Shown: positions 10,501 through 27,791 of the stretch, piece after piece | How positions within the stretch are numbered: the first letter of the stretch is position 1 | Layout of the letters: the number at the start of each line of letters is the position of its first letter | Origin: Aquila chrysaetos chrysaetos | Lineage: Eukaryota; Chordata; Aves; Accipitriformes; Accipitridae | Length of the DNA: 64,000 bases | Assembly: GCF_900496995.4 (NCBI RefSeq) | Contig: NW_024470387.1 | Location: 62,001-126,000, forward strand | Reading direction: 5' to 3' | Program-made: the position numbers and the translations under genes | The notes under the pieces: model-generated | Told to the model about the DNA's origin: nothing | Database searches by the model: none | Seen by the model: the letters and a program-made list of their open reading frames with translations, nothing else

Positions 10501-11945
10501 CCCATGCTGCCGCCGGCTCCCTGCATACCGGCGGCTTCTTATCCACACTGCCGCTGGCTCCATCAGTACCGCTGACAGTGTGTCCCATGCCATCGCCACC
10601 TCCTTTGCTACAGGCGCCTGCCTGTCCCACGCCAGCACTGGCTCCTTCAGTACTGTCGGCTTCGTGTCCACGGCGCCGCCGGCTCCTTCGTTACCGGCGG
10701 GTGCAGGTCCCACGCCGCCGCTGGCTCCTTCGGTCCCACTGGGTGCAGGTCCCACGCCGCCGCTGGCTCCTTCGGTCCCACTGGGTGCAGATCCCACGCC
10801 GCCGCTGGCTCCTTCGGTCCCACTGGGTGCAGATCCCACGCCGCCGCTGGCTCCTTCGGTACCGGTAGCAGAAGGTCCCACGCCGCTGCCGGTCCTTCGG
10901 TACCGGTGGGTGCAGGTCCCACGCCGCCGCCGGCTCCTTCAATACTGGCAGCAGCAGGTCCCACGCCACCACCGGCTCCTTCGGTACCGGTGGGTGCAGG
11001 TCCCACATCGCCACCGGCTCCTTCGATACCGGCGGCAGCAGGTCCCACGCCGCCACCGGCTCCTTCGGTTAGCAGCGGCAGCAGGTCCCACGCCGCCACC
11101 GGCTCCTTCGATACCGGCGGCAGCAGGTCCCACGCCGCCACCGGCTCCTTCGGTAGCGGCGGCAGCAGGTCCCACGCCGCCACCGGCTCCTTCGGTAGCG
11201 GCGGCAGCAGGTCCCACGCCGCCACCGGCTCCTTCGGTAGCGGCGGCAGCAGGTCCCACGCCGCCACCGGCTCCTTCGGTAGCGGCGGCAGCAGGTCCCA
11301 CGCCACCACCGGCTCCTTCGGTAGCGGCGGCAGCAGGTCCCACGCCACCACCGGCTCCTTCAATACTGGCCCAGGCAGCAGGTCCCACGCCACCACCGGG
11401 CTTCCTTCGGTAGCGGCGCAGCATGGTACCCCACGCCACCCACCGGGCTCCTTCAATACTGGCAGCAGGCATGTCCACGCCACCCACCCGCTTCCTTCCA
11501 TACTGGCGGCAGCAGGTCCACGCCAACCACCGGCTCCTTCGATACCGGCGGCAGCAGGTCCCACGCCGCCACCGGGCTTCCTTCGGTAGGCGGCGGCAGC
11601 ATGTCCACGCCACCAGCCGGCTCCTTCAGGCGGTAGCCGGGCGGCAGCATGTCCCACGCCACCACCGGCTCCTTCAATACTGGCGGCAGCAGGTCCCACG
11701 CCACCTAACCGGCTCCTTCGGTAGCGGCGTCAAGCAGGTCCCACGCCACCACCGGCTCCTTCGGTTAGCGGCGGGCAAGCAGGTCCCAACCACCACGCCA
11801 ACCAACCGGCTCCTTCGGTAGCCGGCGCAGCAGGTCCCACTCCACGCACCGGCTCCTTCAATACTGGCGGCAGGCAGGTCCCACGCCAGCCAACCGCTCC
11901 TTCGATACTGGCAGCAGCGGGTCCCACGACCGCCACCCCAGGCTC
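10501..11945. repeat. 42-bp minisatellite, about 30 units
   Basis: Units follow the pattern CCGGCTCCTTCGGTAGCGG-CGGCAGCAGGTCCCACGCCGCCA, 42 bp long, with the middle most uniform (11,090-11,340) and the ends diverged by small indels. Because 42 is a multiple of three, all frames stay open for hundreds of codons. In one minus-strand frame the unit reads RRGTCCRRYRRSRW, rich in Arg and Cys. The right end merges into the C-terminal codons of the decayed protamine copy, so the array probably grew out of that gene. Confidence 0.85.
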
Positions 11946-12079
11946 CTCAGGTGCCAGCGGCTGCGTGCCGCGGGTCTGCATCACCTCTTCCCGTACCAGC
12001 GGTGAGGGCGGCTGTGGATGCGACGCGTGGTGCAGCGTCAGCTCCTGCTTCGGCTCCTGCTATGCCTGGACCGGGCCAT
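11940..12079 (-). pseudogene. Decayed tandem copy of the protamine-like gene
   Basis: ATG at 12,077-12,079 opens MARSRHSRSRSRS, the classic protamine start, then meets TGA at 12,038. Reading on in the same frame gives RPHRWYGKR-stop-CRPAARSRWH, which aligns with RPRRRYGMRRRKPAARRRRH of the intact copy at 9,433-9,612. Both stops are TGA where the relative has or would fit CGA, the usual CpG decay of an arginine codon. The promoter is well preserved (TATATAAAG at 12,148-12,156). Beyond about 11,940 the sequence passes into the 42-bp minisatellite. A 13-residue basic peptide could still be made, but a dead gene is more likely. Confidence 0.65.
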
Positions 12080-12147
12080 GCTGGCTCCCTGGCTTCGGTG
12101 GCCGCCCTGCCCTGCCGGAGGGCAATGGCTCTGCGCCCACCACCCCG

Positions 12148-12156
12148 CTTTATATA
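12148..12156 (-). promoter_or_regulatory. TATA box of the decayed protamine copy
   Basis: A perfect TATATAAAG on the minus strand lies 69 bp upstream of the ATG at 12,079, at the same relative place as the TATA-like box of the intact copy, within the shared phrase CCCTATNTAAAGCGGGG. Confidence 0.6.
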
Positions 12157-12190
12157 GGGGTGCCGGGGTGAGGCCCTTTGTGACACGGGC

Positions 12191-12338
12191 GCATTGCGAG
12201 GCCAACCTCACCGGTGGCATCACAATGTCCCCACGGCGACGCCTGACCGTGTGTGGCCGCGTTGCGAGGCCGCGTTGCGAGGCCAACCTCACCGGTGGCA
12301 TCACAATGTCCCCACGGCGACGCCCGACCGTGCGTGGC
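12191..12338. repeat. 81-bp-period duplication in the protamine-copy promoter
   Basis: A block of about 68 bp containing GAGGCCAACCTCACCGGTGG and CACAATGTCCCCACGGCGAC occurs twice, starting at 12,191 and 12,272. It lies 35-190 bp upstream of the TATA box and is absent from the intact copy, so it is an insertion or local expansion in this promoter. Confidence 0.8.
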
Positions 12339-12499
12339 CTCCGTGGCTGCCGGCCAGCCCCAGCCCGCAGGAGGAGGGCGGCCGCCCCGCGTCAGCACCG
12401 CCTTGTGCCGGCAGGTCCGCCGGTCACCGCCCCGGCACAGGAGACGCAGGAGGAGTCCCCGGGCCGGCCGGCGGCACAGGGGCAGGAGTGCCAGCTGTG

Positions 12500-13015
12500 G
12501 TGCTGGTAGATGTTGCGGGTGACTTGCAGCGGCTTTAACGACAGACGTCCTCAGGAGCCTGGGCGACCACAGCAGAGGCAGGTGACCACAGTGCCCATGG
12601 TTGTCCCTCTGGTCCGGCTGTGGCGAGGCTCACAGGACCCTCCTCTTCCTCCTGCGGTAGTAGACAGTCCTGGCTTTGACACCTGAGGGAGAAGTGGTGC
12701 TGCGCAGCTCTGCCTGTCACTGCTCCCACCCCCAGCCACGGGGAGCGAGAGCTGGGACCCCTCGGCCATGGGGCCAGCTGGCATTATTGCCGCCAGCCTT
12801 CCTGGCACCGCCAACCCCTGCCCACTCGCCCCCCCAGCTCTGCCTGGGGTGACCACCGCGCCCAGCCCTGCCCCGGCCCCTGGTGCCTGACCCCGGCACG
12901 GGAGAGGGCTCCCCACCAGCCCCGGTGGTGAGCTATTGGTTGCCCCACGAGCTGTGGAGCTGACACTGCCGGCATGGCAGCAGCCAATGCCAGCATGAGA
13001 CACACAGCCACCGCC
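12500..13015. other. Region between protamine remnants, no gene assigned
   Basis: No clear gene is visible. One short minus-strand piece (12,630-12,682) after a good splice acceptor would encode VKARTVYYRRRKRRVL and a stop; its basic character next to protamine sequence is suggestive, but no first exon was found. Confidence 0.3.
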
Positions 13016-13019
13016 GCTG

Positions 13020-13150
13020 AGCTGACCCCAGCACTGGGCGTCTGCAGAGCCAGCATCCCCAAGACCCCCAGCCACCACTGCCTCCACACTGCCGCACCAC
13101 CACGTCCCTGGCTTCTCCGCCAGCAACACCATCAATAAAGCTGGAAGCAT
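13020..13150 (+). pseudogene. Third protamine-locus piece: copied 3' UTR in inverted orientation
   Basis: The plus-strand sequence GACCCCAGCACTGGGCG, then AATAAAGCTGGAA (13,134) and GTGTGTC...CCTGTGCGC...GCGTGTCC matches, in the same order, the minus-strand 3' UTR and downstream flank of the gene at 9,433-9,612. No arginine-rich frame precedes it on the plus strand, so only the 3' part of an inverted copy seems to remain. Confidence 0.5.
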
Positions 13151-14620
13151 CGCACGACAGGCGTGTGTGTCCCTGGTGTCCCTGTGCGCTGGCCGTGCGT
13201 GTCCCCTAGTGTTTGTCCATGTCCCAGGGCTGCGAGCGTCCCACGGGTGTGCACGTCCATGTCCACCAGCTGCAGGTGACGGAGCGGGGGGCGTGTTTGG
13301 GGCCACCAAGTGTGTTTCCAACACTTGTTCAGGACAGGGTGTGCACAACCCTGTTCACCCAGTGTGCACATCCAACAGCTGTGGGGATGTGCATGTCTGG
13401 GGCGTGCATGTCCAGGGGGGCCCGTGTCCAGGATGGGGTGTGCGTATGTATGCACAGACCACACGTATGTATGCACAGACCACAGTGACCCCCCCACCAG
13501 CCACCACCTCCATGCCTGCCAGCGCAGGGCACGCAGGAGGGCTCTGTTCCACGCCGTCTGCCACAGAGCCCATGTCCCCCCACTGTGGGATGGGATGCTC
13601 ACAGGACAGGGACAAGGAGACATGGGGCCAGGCTGGCCTGGGGACCCCTCGCCCAGCTCTGGGACCCCTCACCCGGCCCATGCACCCAAGCACTTAGCCA
13701 CTGGGCACTGCTGGGTGGATGTGGCATTGCCGGGTGGTTTGGGCACAAGTCCTGTGGCTGACCTGGCTGCTGCCAAAGCGTTTGCCTTGGCTGACAGCCC
13801 TGACCTCGGCGGCAGCCTGCGGTCCCCATGCCGGGGCAGCTCGGGGCAGCAAGCCAGGCAGGCAGCAGTACCAGCACCGGGTGCCGGGCACTGGCATCCC
13901 CAGGGGCAGGGTGCTGCAGGACCCAGCATGGGAACATGGGGCTCAGCCATTCCACGCCGAGAGAGAACCCCCCCCGTTTTGGGACACCCCGTCACTAGGG
14001 ATCCTGGGGGGGCTTCTCCACACCTATGGAGATCAGCAGACTTTCGCAGGAGCACCAGCACTAGTGGTGCCACCAGCTCCAATGCCGAGTCGGTGGGTTT
14101 GGCCCTGCTGCCGCCCCCGCTCCGGCTGCAGGGTGCCGGGGGGGGGGGCTGCGGCAGCCGTCTGGCAATATCTCTGCCGGGACAGGCTATGGCGCCTTTA
14201 AGGCCTCTCCCGCAGCGGGAGCTGGCAGCAGTCGGCAGTGCGGACGCAGCCGGCTTGACTCCGAGCCAAGCTGCATGGGGAAATTCATAACATCCCTGGA
14301 AGTGCTGAGCGGGGCTAAATTGGAGCGCTGGAGCCTGCCGAGCTGTGTGCCTTGGCCCCCAGGGCAGCCGGGAGCAGGGCCAGCCTAGCTGGCCTCTCCT
14401 GCCTCAAAGCCAGGCGCTGCGCCCAGCACCCCGGCCAGGAGGGTGCGGAGAGGTGCCAGGTCTTCAGCAAACCTAGAAAGTCCCATCACGTGGAGGCTGA
14501 GTCACGCCAGCGAGGGCGGCCACCCCTCCTGGGCCCTTTCCAGAGCCCTCGGCAGGATGCGGGAGATGCCTCAGCTCATAGCAAAACCCTTCCCACCATT
14601 CAGCCCCCAGAGACCGGCAT
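13151..14620. other. Intergenic, no gene recognised
   Basis: Only short local repeats are visible, such as a doubled TATGCACAGACCACA at about 13,446-13,488. The block 14,190-14,330 has AT-containing phrases (TTCATAACATCCC, GCTAAATTGGAG) in otherwise GC-rich DNA and could be a conserved element; that is a guess. Confidence 0.35.
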
Positions 14621-14621
14621 A

Positions 14622-14705
14622 AATCATAGAATCATTTAGGTTGGAAAAGACCTTCAAGATCATCGAGTCCAACCATCGTCCATGCCCATTAAACCATGTT
14701 CTGGA
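14622..14705 (-). mobile_element. CR1 LINE 3' end, short remnant
   Basis: AATCATAGAATCATTTAGG followed by TTGGAAAAGACCTTCAAGA and GAGTCCAACC is the reverse complement of the CR1 3' terminus, which ends in an 8-bp repeat. Only about 85 bp remain. Confidence 0.85.
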
Positions 14706-15108
14706 GTGAAACAAAGCATCATCCTGCGCTCCAGACGCCTGGGCCCCGCGCCAGCGCCAGCCCGCTCCCAGCCGTCCCCTGCTTTTGGCCAGTGATGGGG
14801 AAGGAGCATCCCCAGGCGCTGCTGGGACGGAGGACCCGGTCCCGCAGGAGCATCCCTGGGTGATACAGGGCTGGAGGAACCCGTCCCACTCCCCGCCCTC
14901 AGCCAAGCACAGCACCCCTCCTGCTTGGTGCTGGCCCGTCCCGGGAGGGCTGCAGCCGGGTGGCCACAGAGCCCCCCCCGCACCGCCCCGAGTCCTGCCG
15001 CTGCCTCCGTGGCCCCTGGGGGTCCGGGGACCGTGGGCTGGCTGCAAGTGCCACGGGCTGCGGCGGGCTGTGGGACAGCCCCGCAGGGACCTGGCGGGGG
15101 GGGGGGGA
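14706..15108. other. Intergenic, no gene recognised
   Basis: GC-rich sequence between the CR1 remnant and the solo LTR, ending in a G run. I see no exon, RNA gene or repeat family in it. Confidence 0.4.
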
Positions 15109-15113
15109 CAGGG

Positions 15114-15982
15114 TGTGAGAGGCTGAAAGAGTTAATGTCTCAAACGTCGTGGTGGGGCGAGTTATGCTTAAAGATGGACTCTGCATAACAACGAACCCTG
15201 TAGGCAGGGAACCCCAGGTGAAAAGAAAAGCCCATCAGCGCAGACATCAGCGACAGGAGGGGGAGGGCGTGCTGGAGGGTGCGCAGCTCCCTGTTCTGAT
15301 AAGCTGTTCTGATACAAAGATCAAACAATGGCCACGTCTCCAGGGAAGGGAAAGTTACTCGCCAAACGACCCCCAAGCCCAAAGGCTCACAAACTGCTCA
15401 TTAGCCTAATGAGTTGGAGTGCCCGCCCGAAGGAGGGACAAGGATGATAAAAGCACACAAACTGAAGCCCCGGGTGCGCAAGCCCAGTGGGACTGGACCC
15501 CTCGGCTGACTGGACCAACGCTGGACCCAGGACCGGTGAAACCTCTCTCTTTCTTTTTCTCTGTCTGTCTTGTTCTCTCTTTCCTTTTCCACAATCCCTA
15601 CACCTCATCCCTTTAAGACATAAAACCGTTGACCAAGTCCGGGACTAGGAGTGGATCCAGCTGCCCCTGGGCCCTTCTCTGAGGAGGGGTCTATAAAGCA
15701 AGGGGGTCTGCTCTTAACCTCCTGACTCAACGGGAGGGATCTCCTTATTCCCCGAATTCATATATATGGTTACCCCGGGGTTACACAGTTTACAGAAGTA
15801 GTCTTATGCCAATTCCTGTTGTGAGAAACCCCCCCACCTACTATCATGCCTCCCCAGTTCAGTTTGCTTCTGTCATGAATAAAATCTTTAACTGATCGTT
15901 TGGTGTCCTTTCACCTTAATTTAGCCCGAGGGAATTTCGAATTCAACAGGACTCCCTGGTCTGTCCAGTCCGGGTCGTGACA
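15114..15982 (+). mobile_element. Solo LTR with 5-bp target duplication
   Basis: The segment starts TGTGAGAGGCTGAAAG and ends GGGTCGTGACA, and is flanked by CAGGG on both sides (15,109-15,113 and 15,983-15,987). It contains GATAAAAGC (about 15,446) as a possible TATA box, a pyrimidine-rich tract near 15,540-15,590 and AATAAA at about 15,879. It is 869 bp long with no internal region, so it is a recombined solo LTR. It looks complete. The family is not named. Confidence 0.82.
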
Positions 15983-15987
15983 CAGGG

Positions 15988-17645
15988 ATGGGGATGGGGA
16001 TGGGACCAGCTCCACTCCCCTGCCCGCTCCAGCCAGGCACGAGCTGGGTGAACGCAGAGCTGCCACCAAAGGGTGCCAGTGGCCCGAGCCCAGCCCGCTC
16101 CCTCCCACCCCCTCGGCCCAGCCCTGTGCTGGAGGCTGTAGAAAATCCCAATAAAAGAAGTAAAAGTCAGGCCGCAAAAGTCCTTTTGGGGTGGAAAATG
16201 AGCTCATGGGAGGCTGGCGGCAGTGCCAGCAGCAGCGTCGTGGCTTTTTAGAGGATCCTGCTCAGGGTGGGGGGAGAGGCAGGACCCAGAGTCCTTCCCC
16301 CTCGGTGGGACAGAGGCCCCTGGGCACCCTGACCCGGACCCCCACCTCCCACCCTGGGCACCCCACCGACCTGCCGATCCCTGCCCACACCTCTGTCCTT
16401 GTGGTGCTTCGCTCTTTCCCCATGGCGGCAGCCCGGGCAGTGCCGAGGCTAGCACTGCCTGCATGGGGAAGCGAGTCCAGCACTGCCCAGCCAGCGGCTC
16501 CGGCATGGCACACACCTCAAACCTCACCGCGGGCTTCAGCTGGGGGGCAGGCAGGGCAAGGAGGTGACCTGGGGCACGGCAGGGCCTGCTCACGCCTGCC
16601 GCGGTGCTGGCACGGCGTTTTGGCACTGCCCGTGCCCCCCGATGCCCCGCTCCCACAGTCCCACCGGGGATGCCCTGGGGCTCTGGGCACTGCGGGCACC
16701 ACCTTCCCCGGGGGTCCCTCCCGGGCAGAGCACCGGGCAGGGTATCCCCGTCGCCTGGCAGGGCTGGAGGCCACGGCTGGATCTCTCTGCTCGGCGCCTG
16801 CTCTATGCCGGGACTTGGCTGCGAAGGCCGGACAGACTCTGCTGCGTGCAGGCGGCTCACGGGGCCTCCCGGGTCCCCGGGCTCGGCCGGCGGCATTGAC
16901 GGCTGCGGCGAGGCAGGGGATGGCGGAGCCCCTCACAGCCCTCCCTGCAGTCGCTGTGGGAAAGGGCTGACCCTCTCCAGCTGCCTCCGGCCGCCTTGGC
17001 TGTGAGCGTGGCCGCATTGGGCTGGGAAGCGCTCGGGGTCTCCTGGCAGTGGGGAGCCGGGGCCGGGAGCAGGCGGGGGCCAGGGGAGCACGGCACAGGG
17101 CCAACGGTGTGCCCACCCTGGCACAGGGTGCAGCCTCGGCCACCCAGGATGGCCCGGGGGGAGCGGGAGCGAGCTGGGGGGGAACATGCCAAGCAGCTGA
17201 TCCCAGCCAGGGAGGGTTTTGCTCCCAGAACTGCTGTGTAATCAGCTCAGGCATTCCGGCAAGGGTGATGGCGAAACCCCATGGGCAGGCACCGCTGTGG
17301 GAACAGCCCTGCAGAGCTGGGGCACATTCCCTGCCAGAGACACCGGCAGCGCCAGGGGATGGTGGGCACCCGCCAGCCCTGTGCCCTGTCACCCCGCAGC
17401 CCCCTGGCCGCAGCCTGGCACCCCGGCACATTGCTGCACGTATGGAGGAAGGGACCGTGGGTTTCCCGTGGGACCTGGGCCAGTGAGTGGCCACGACCCG
17501 GCAGGATCCGTCCCCTGGGGCCTCAACCTGCCTGTGCCCAGCAGCCCCCTCCCCTGCACAGCGGTGCTGGGGGCTGCCGGCACAATCAGTCCCGGGGTGC
17601 TGGGTGGCTGCTCCCCTTCAGCCCTGGGAGCAGGGTCAGACGCTG
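15988..17645. other. Intergenic, no gene recognised
   Basis: GC-rich sequence with long open frames on both strands (for example 16,191-16,970 plus and 16,517-17,494 minus) that have proline, alanine and arginine composition and no recognisable domain or exon pattern. I treat them as chance frames. Confidence 0.35.
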
Positions 17646-17654
17646 GCTGTGGTG

Positions 17655-18030
17655 GGACAGCGGGGACATTGGGGGGTGCTGGGGACAGTGGGAACACAGT
17701 GCAAGGGTGGTGGGAACGCTGCAGGGTGTAAGGACAGCAGGGACACTGTACAGTGCTGGGGACAGCCAGGACATGGTGGGGACACAGTGCAAGGACAGCA
17801 GGGACATGGTGGGGACACAGTAGGGTGCTGGGGACAGCAGGGACATGGTGGGGACATGGTGCAAGGACAGTGGGGACACTGCAGGGTCCTAGGGACAGCA
17901 GGGACATGGTGGGGACATGGTGCAAGGACAGTGGGGACATGGTGGGGACAGTGCAAGGACAGTGGGGACGCTGCAGGGTCCTGGGGACAGCAGGGACATA
18001 GTGGGGACACGGTGCAAGGACCGCAGGGTG
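17655..18030. repeat. GGGGACA minisatellite upstream of CPXM1
   Basis: Units built from GGGGACATGGTGGGGACA, GTGCAAGGACAGTGGGG and CTGCAGGGTCCTGGGGACA repeat about ten times with a mixed period of roughly 20-60 bp. It ends some 430 bp before the CPXM1 start codon. Confidence 0.8.
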
Positions 18031-18460
18031 AGCAGGCTGGACGCGGTGTCCCCTGTTCGAGGGGGCTTTCGGAGCAGCTGGTCACACGGGGGGGGGGGTG
18101 GACAGTGTTACCCAACACCTCCGCAGACCCCCGGGCAGCCCGGCGGGACCCCTGCCCGGCCCGGCAGAGCGGGCAGAGGCACTCTGCCTGTTGGGGGGCA
18201 GCGGCGGGCTCAGCGCGGGGGGTGGGAGCCCACCGGGGGGCCCCGGGGGTGGGAGCGTGCGTGACCGGCCCGGCTCCGCCACGGCCCCGAGCGCCCGGTG
18301 TGTGTCGTCCCCCCCCCCCGGCCCCGGGGGTCCCGGCCAGGCGGGAGCGGGCGGGGGGACGGGGGCGGAGAGGGGCGGCGAGAACGGCGGGGGAGGGCCG
18401 GTGCAGGCAGGGCCGGTGCAGGCAGGGCCGGGGGCCGCTCCGCTCCGCTCCGCCGCGGCC

Positions 18461-26182
<7,722 letters not shown>

Positions 26183-26394
26183 CCGGGGGGCTGCCCCGGG
26201 GCCGCGGGCTCGGCGCGGGGGCCGGGGGCTGGAGCCCATGCTGTCGGCGGGGCCGGGAAGGTGCGGGGGCCCGCGGGGGGCCGGATCCGGAGCAGGTGCT
26301 CCCGGCGTCGCCGCTGTGCGGGACGCCTTCCAGTAAAGTTGGCTGTGCTGCCTCCGCGTCTGCTGCTGGGCCTCTGTCAAGGGGACGGATCCTG

Positions 26395-26675
26395 CCCCGG
26401 CCCGGGGGTCAGTGGGGATGGGGATGGATCCTGTCTCACCCCGGGGGTCGGTGGGGATGGGATGGGGATGGATCCTGCCCCACGTCCCAGCCTGGCCCAA
26501 GGTGTTGGTGGGGATGGGACGGGGACAGATCCTGCCCCAGCCCTGGGGGTCGGTGGGGATGAGATGGGGACGGATCCTGTCCCAACCTAGAGGTCGGTGG
26601 CGATGGAATGGGAACAGATCCTGCCCCAGCCCCGGGGATCGGTGGGGATGGGATGGGGACGGATCCTGTCCCGGC
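26395..26675. repeat. Minisatellite downstream of CPXM1
   Basis: About six units of 45-60 bp based on GGTCGGTGGGGATGGGATGG and GGATCCTGCCCCAGCC follow the CPXM1 poly(A) region. Confidence 0.85.
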
Positions 26676-26684
26676 CCGCGGCTT

Positions 26685-27060
26685 CCAGCAAGCTCCGCCC
26701 CTCGTGAGGCCCCGCCCACCCTGTGCCACGCCCTTGCCCTGAAGGTCTATGGCGCCTCCGCAGCGGAGGCTCCGCCTCCACGCCCTGGCCCCGCCCCTTT
26801 GCTCCGCCCCGACAGCGCGCCCAGCCTGCCCCCCCCCAACCAGGTCCAATCCACGTGACCAGCTGTCCCGCCCGCCGGCGTCACCCCGTCTCCTCCGCGG
26901 GTCAGCCCCCGCCGCCCCTCTCTGGGCGCCTATTGGTTCGTGGCGGCGGGAGGGGCGTGCCCCCGGAAGGGGCAGCGGCCAATGGGCCGCGAGTCCCGTA
27001 AGCGTCAGGCGGGCGCTGGTGGCGGCGCGGGTGCGGGCGGGGGGTGCAGGAGGAGCGGGG
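26685..27060 (+). promoter_or_regulatory. Likely GC-rich promoter of the first NAT8-like gene
   Basis: The stretch is GC-rich and holds an inverted CCAAT box (CTATTGGTT at about 26,930) and a direct one (GCCAATGGGC at about 26,988). A possible splice donor (CCCGTAAGCG) lies at about 26,998. The NAT8-like start codon at 27,792 sits just after a splice acceptor, so an untranslated first exon in this island is expected. This is an inference; no transcript is available. Confidence 0.5.
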
Positions 27061-27064
27061 GGGG

Positions 27065-27480
27065 CACTGGGGGGGGGTCCGGGGTGTTGCTGGGAGCATG
27101 GGGGTTTTGGGGGGTGCTGGGGCTTCTGGGGGGTGCTGGGGGCATGGGGGCACTGGGGGGTGTCCGGGGGTGCTAGGGGAATGGGGGCACTGGGGCGGTC
27201 CGGGGGATGCTGAGAGCACTGGGGGGGTTCTGGGGGGTGCTGGGCGCATGGGGGCCCTGGGGGGGGGTTCTGGGGGGTGCTGGGAGCATGGGGGCACTGG
27301 GGGGGGGGGTCCGGGGGGTGATGGGGTCATGGGGGTGCCGGGAGCATGCGGGCACTGGGGGGGGTCCGGGGGTGCTGGGGGCATAGGGGCACTGGGGGTT
27401 TGGGGGATGCTCGGGGCATGGGGGCACTGGGGGGGTCTGGGGGTGCTGGGAGGGTCCCGGGGGGGCTGAGGGGGCCCACG
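27065..27480. repeat. G-rich minisatellite
   Basis: About ten units of 35-45 bp based on GGGGGTGCTGGGGGCATGGG and GGCACTGGGGGGGTCCGG. The runs of four to nine G on one strand are strong G-quadruplex candidates. It lies in the presumed 5' intron of the NAT8-like gene. Confidence 0.88.
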
Positions 27481-27791
27481 GGGTGCAAGGGGGGTGGACT
27501 CATGGGGAGGTGTGCGGCGTCACTCCTGGGTGTGCTGGGGAAGGGTCCTTTGGGGGACAGGGGGGGTTAGGACAAGCCCGTGGGGTGCAAGGGGGAGTCT
27601 GGGGGGGGATGTCTGTGGGCTGGGGGGGGGTCTGTGAGGCTGGGGGCAGCCGGTTCCCTGCCCACACTGGCCCGGCCCCACAGGCAGCGGGGCCTCACCG
27701 GCTCCACGGGACCCCCGAGCCTGCCCCAGCGACGGGGGTCACCTGCCAGGGCTGAGCATCCCTCCCCACCATTCCCACCCCAGCGCTCACC

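Noticed and set aside
10475-11699. Open frames of over 300 codons on both strands
   Set aside because: They are the 42-bp minisatellite read in every frame; unit length divisible by three keeps them open. Only the Arg/Cys frame is discussed, as a finding.
16191-17494. Long ORFs on both strands
   Set aside because: Pro/Ala/Arg-rich frames opposing each other with no recognisable protein; treated as chance.
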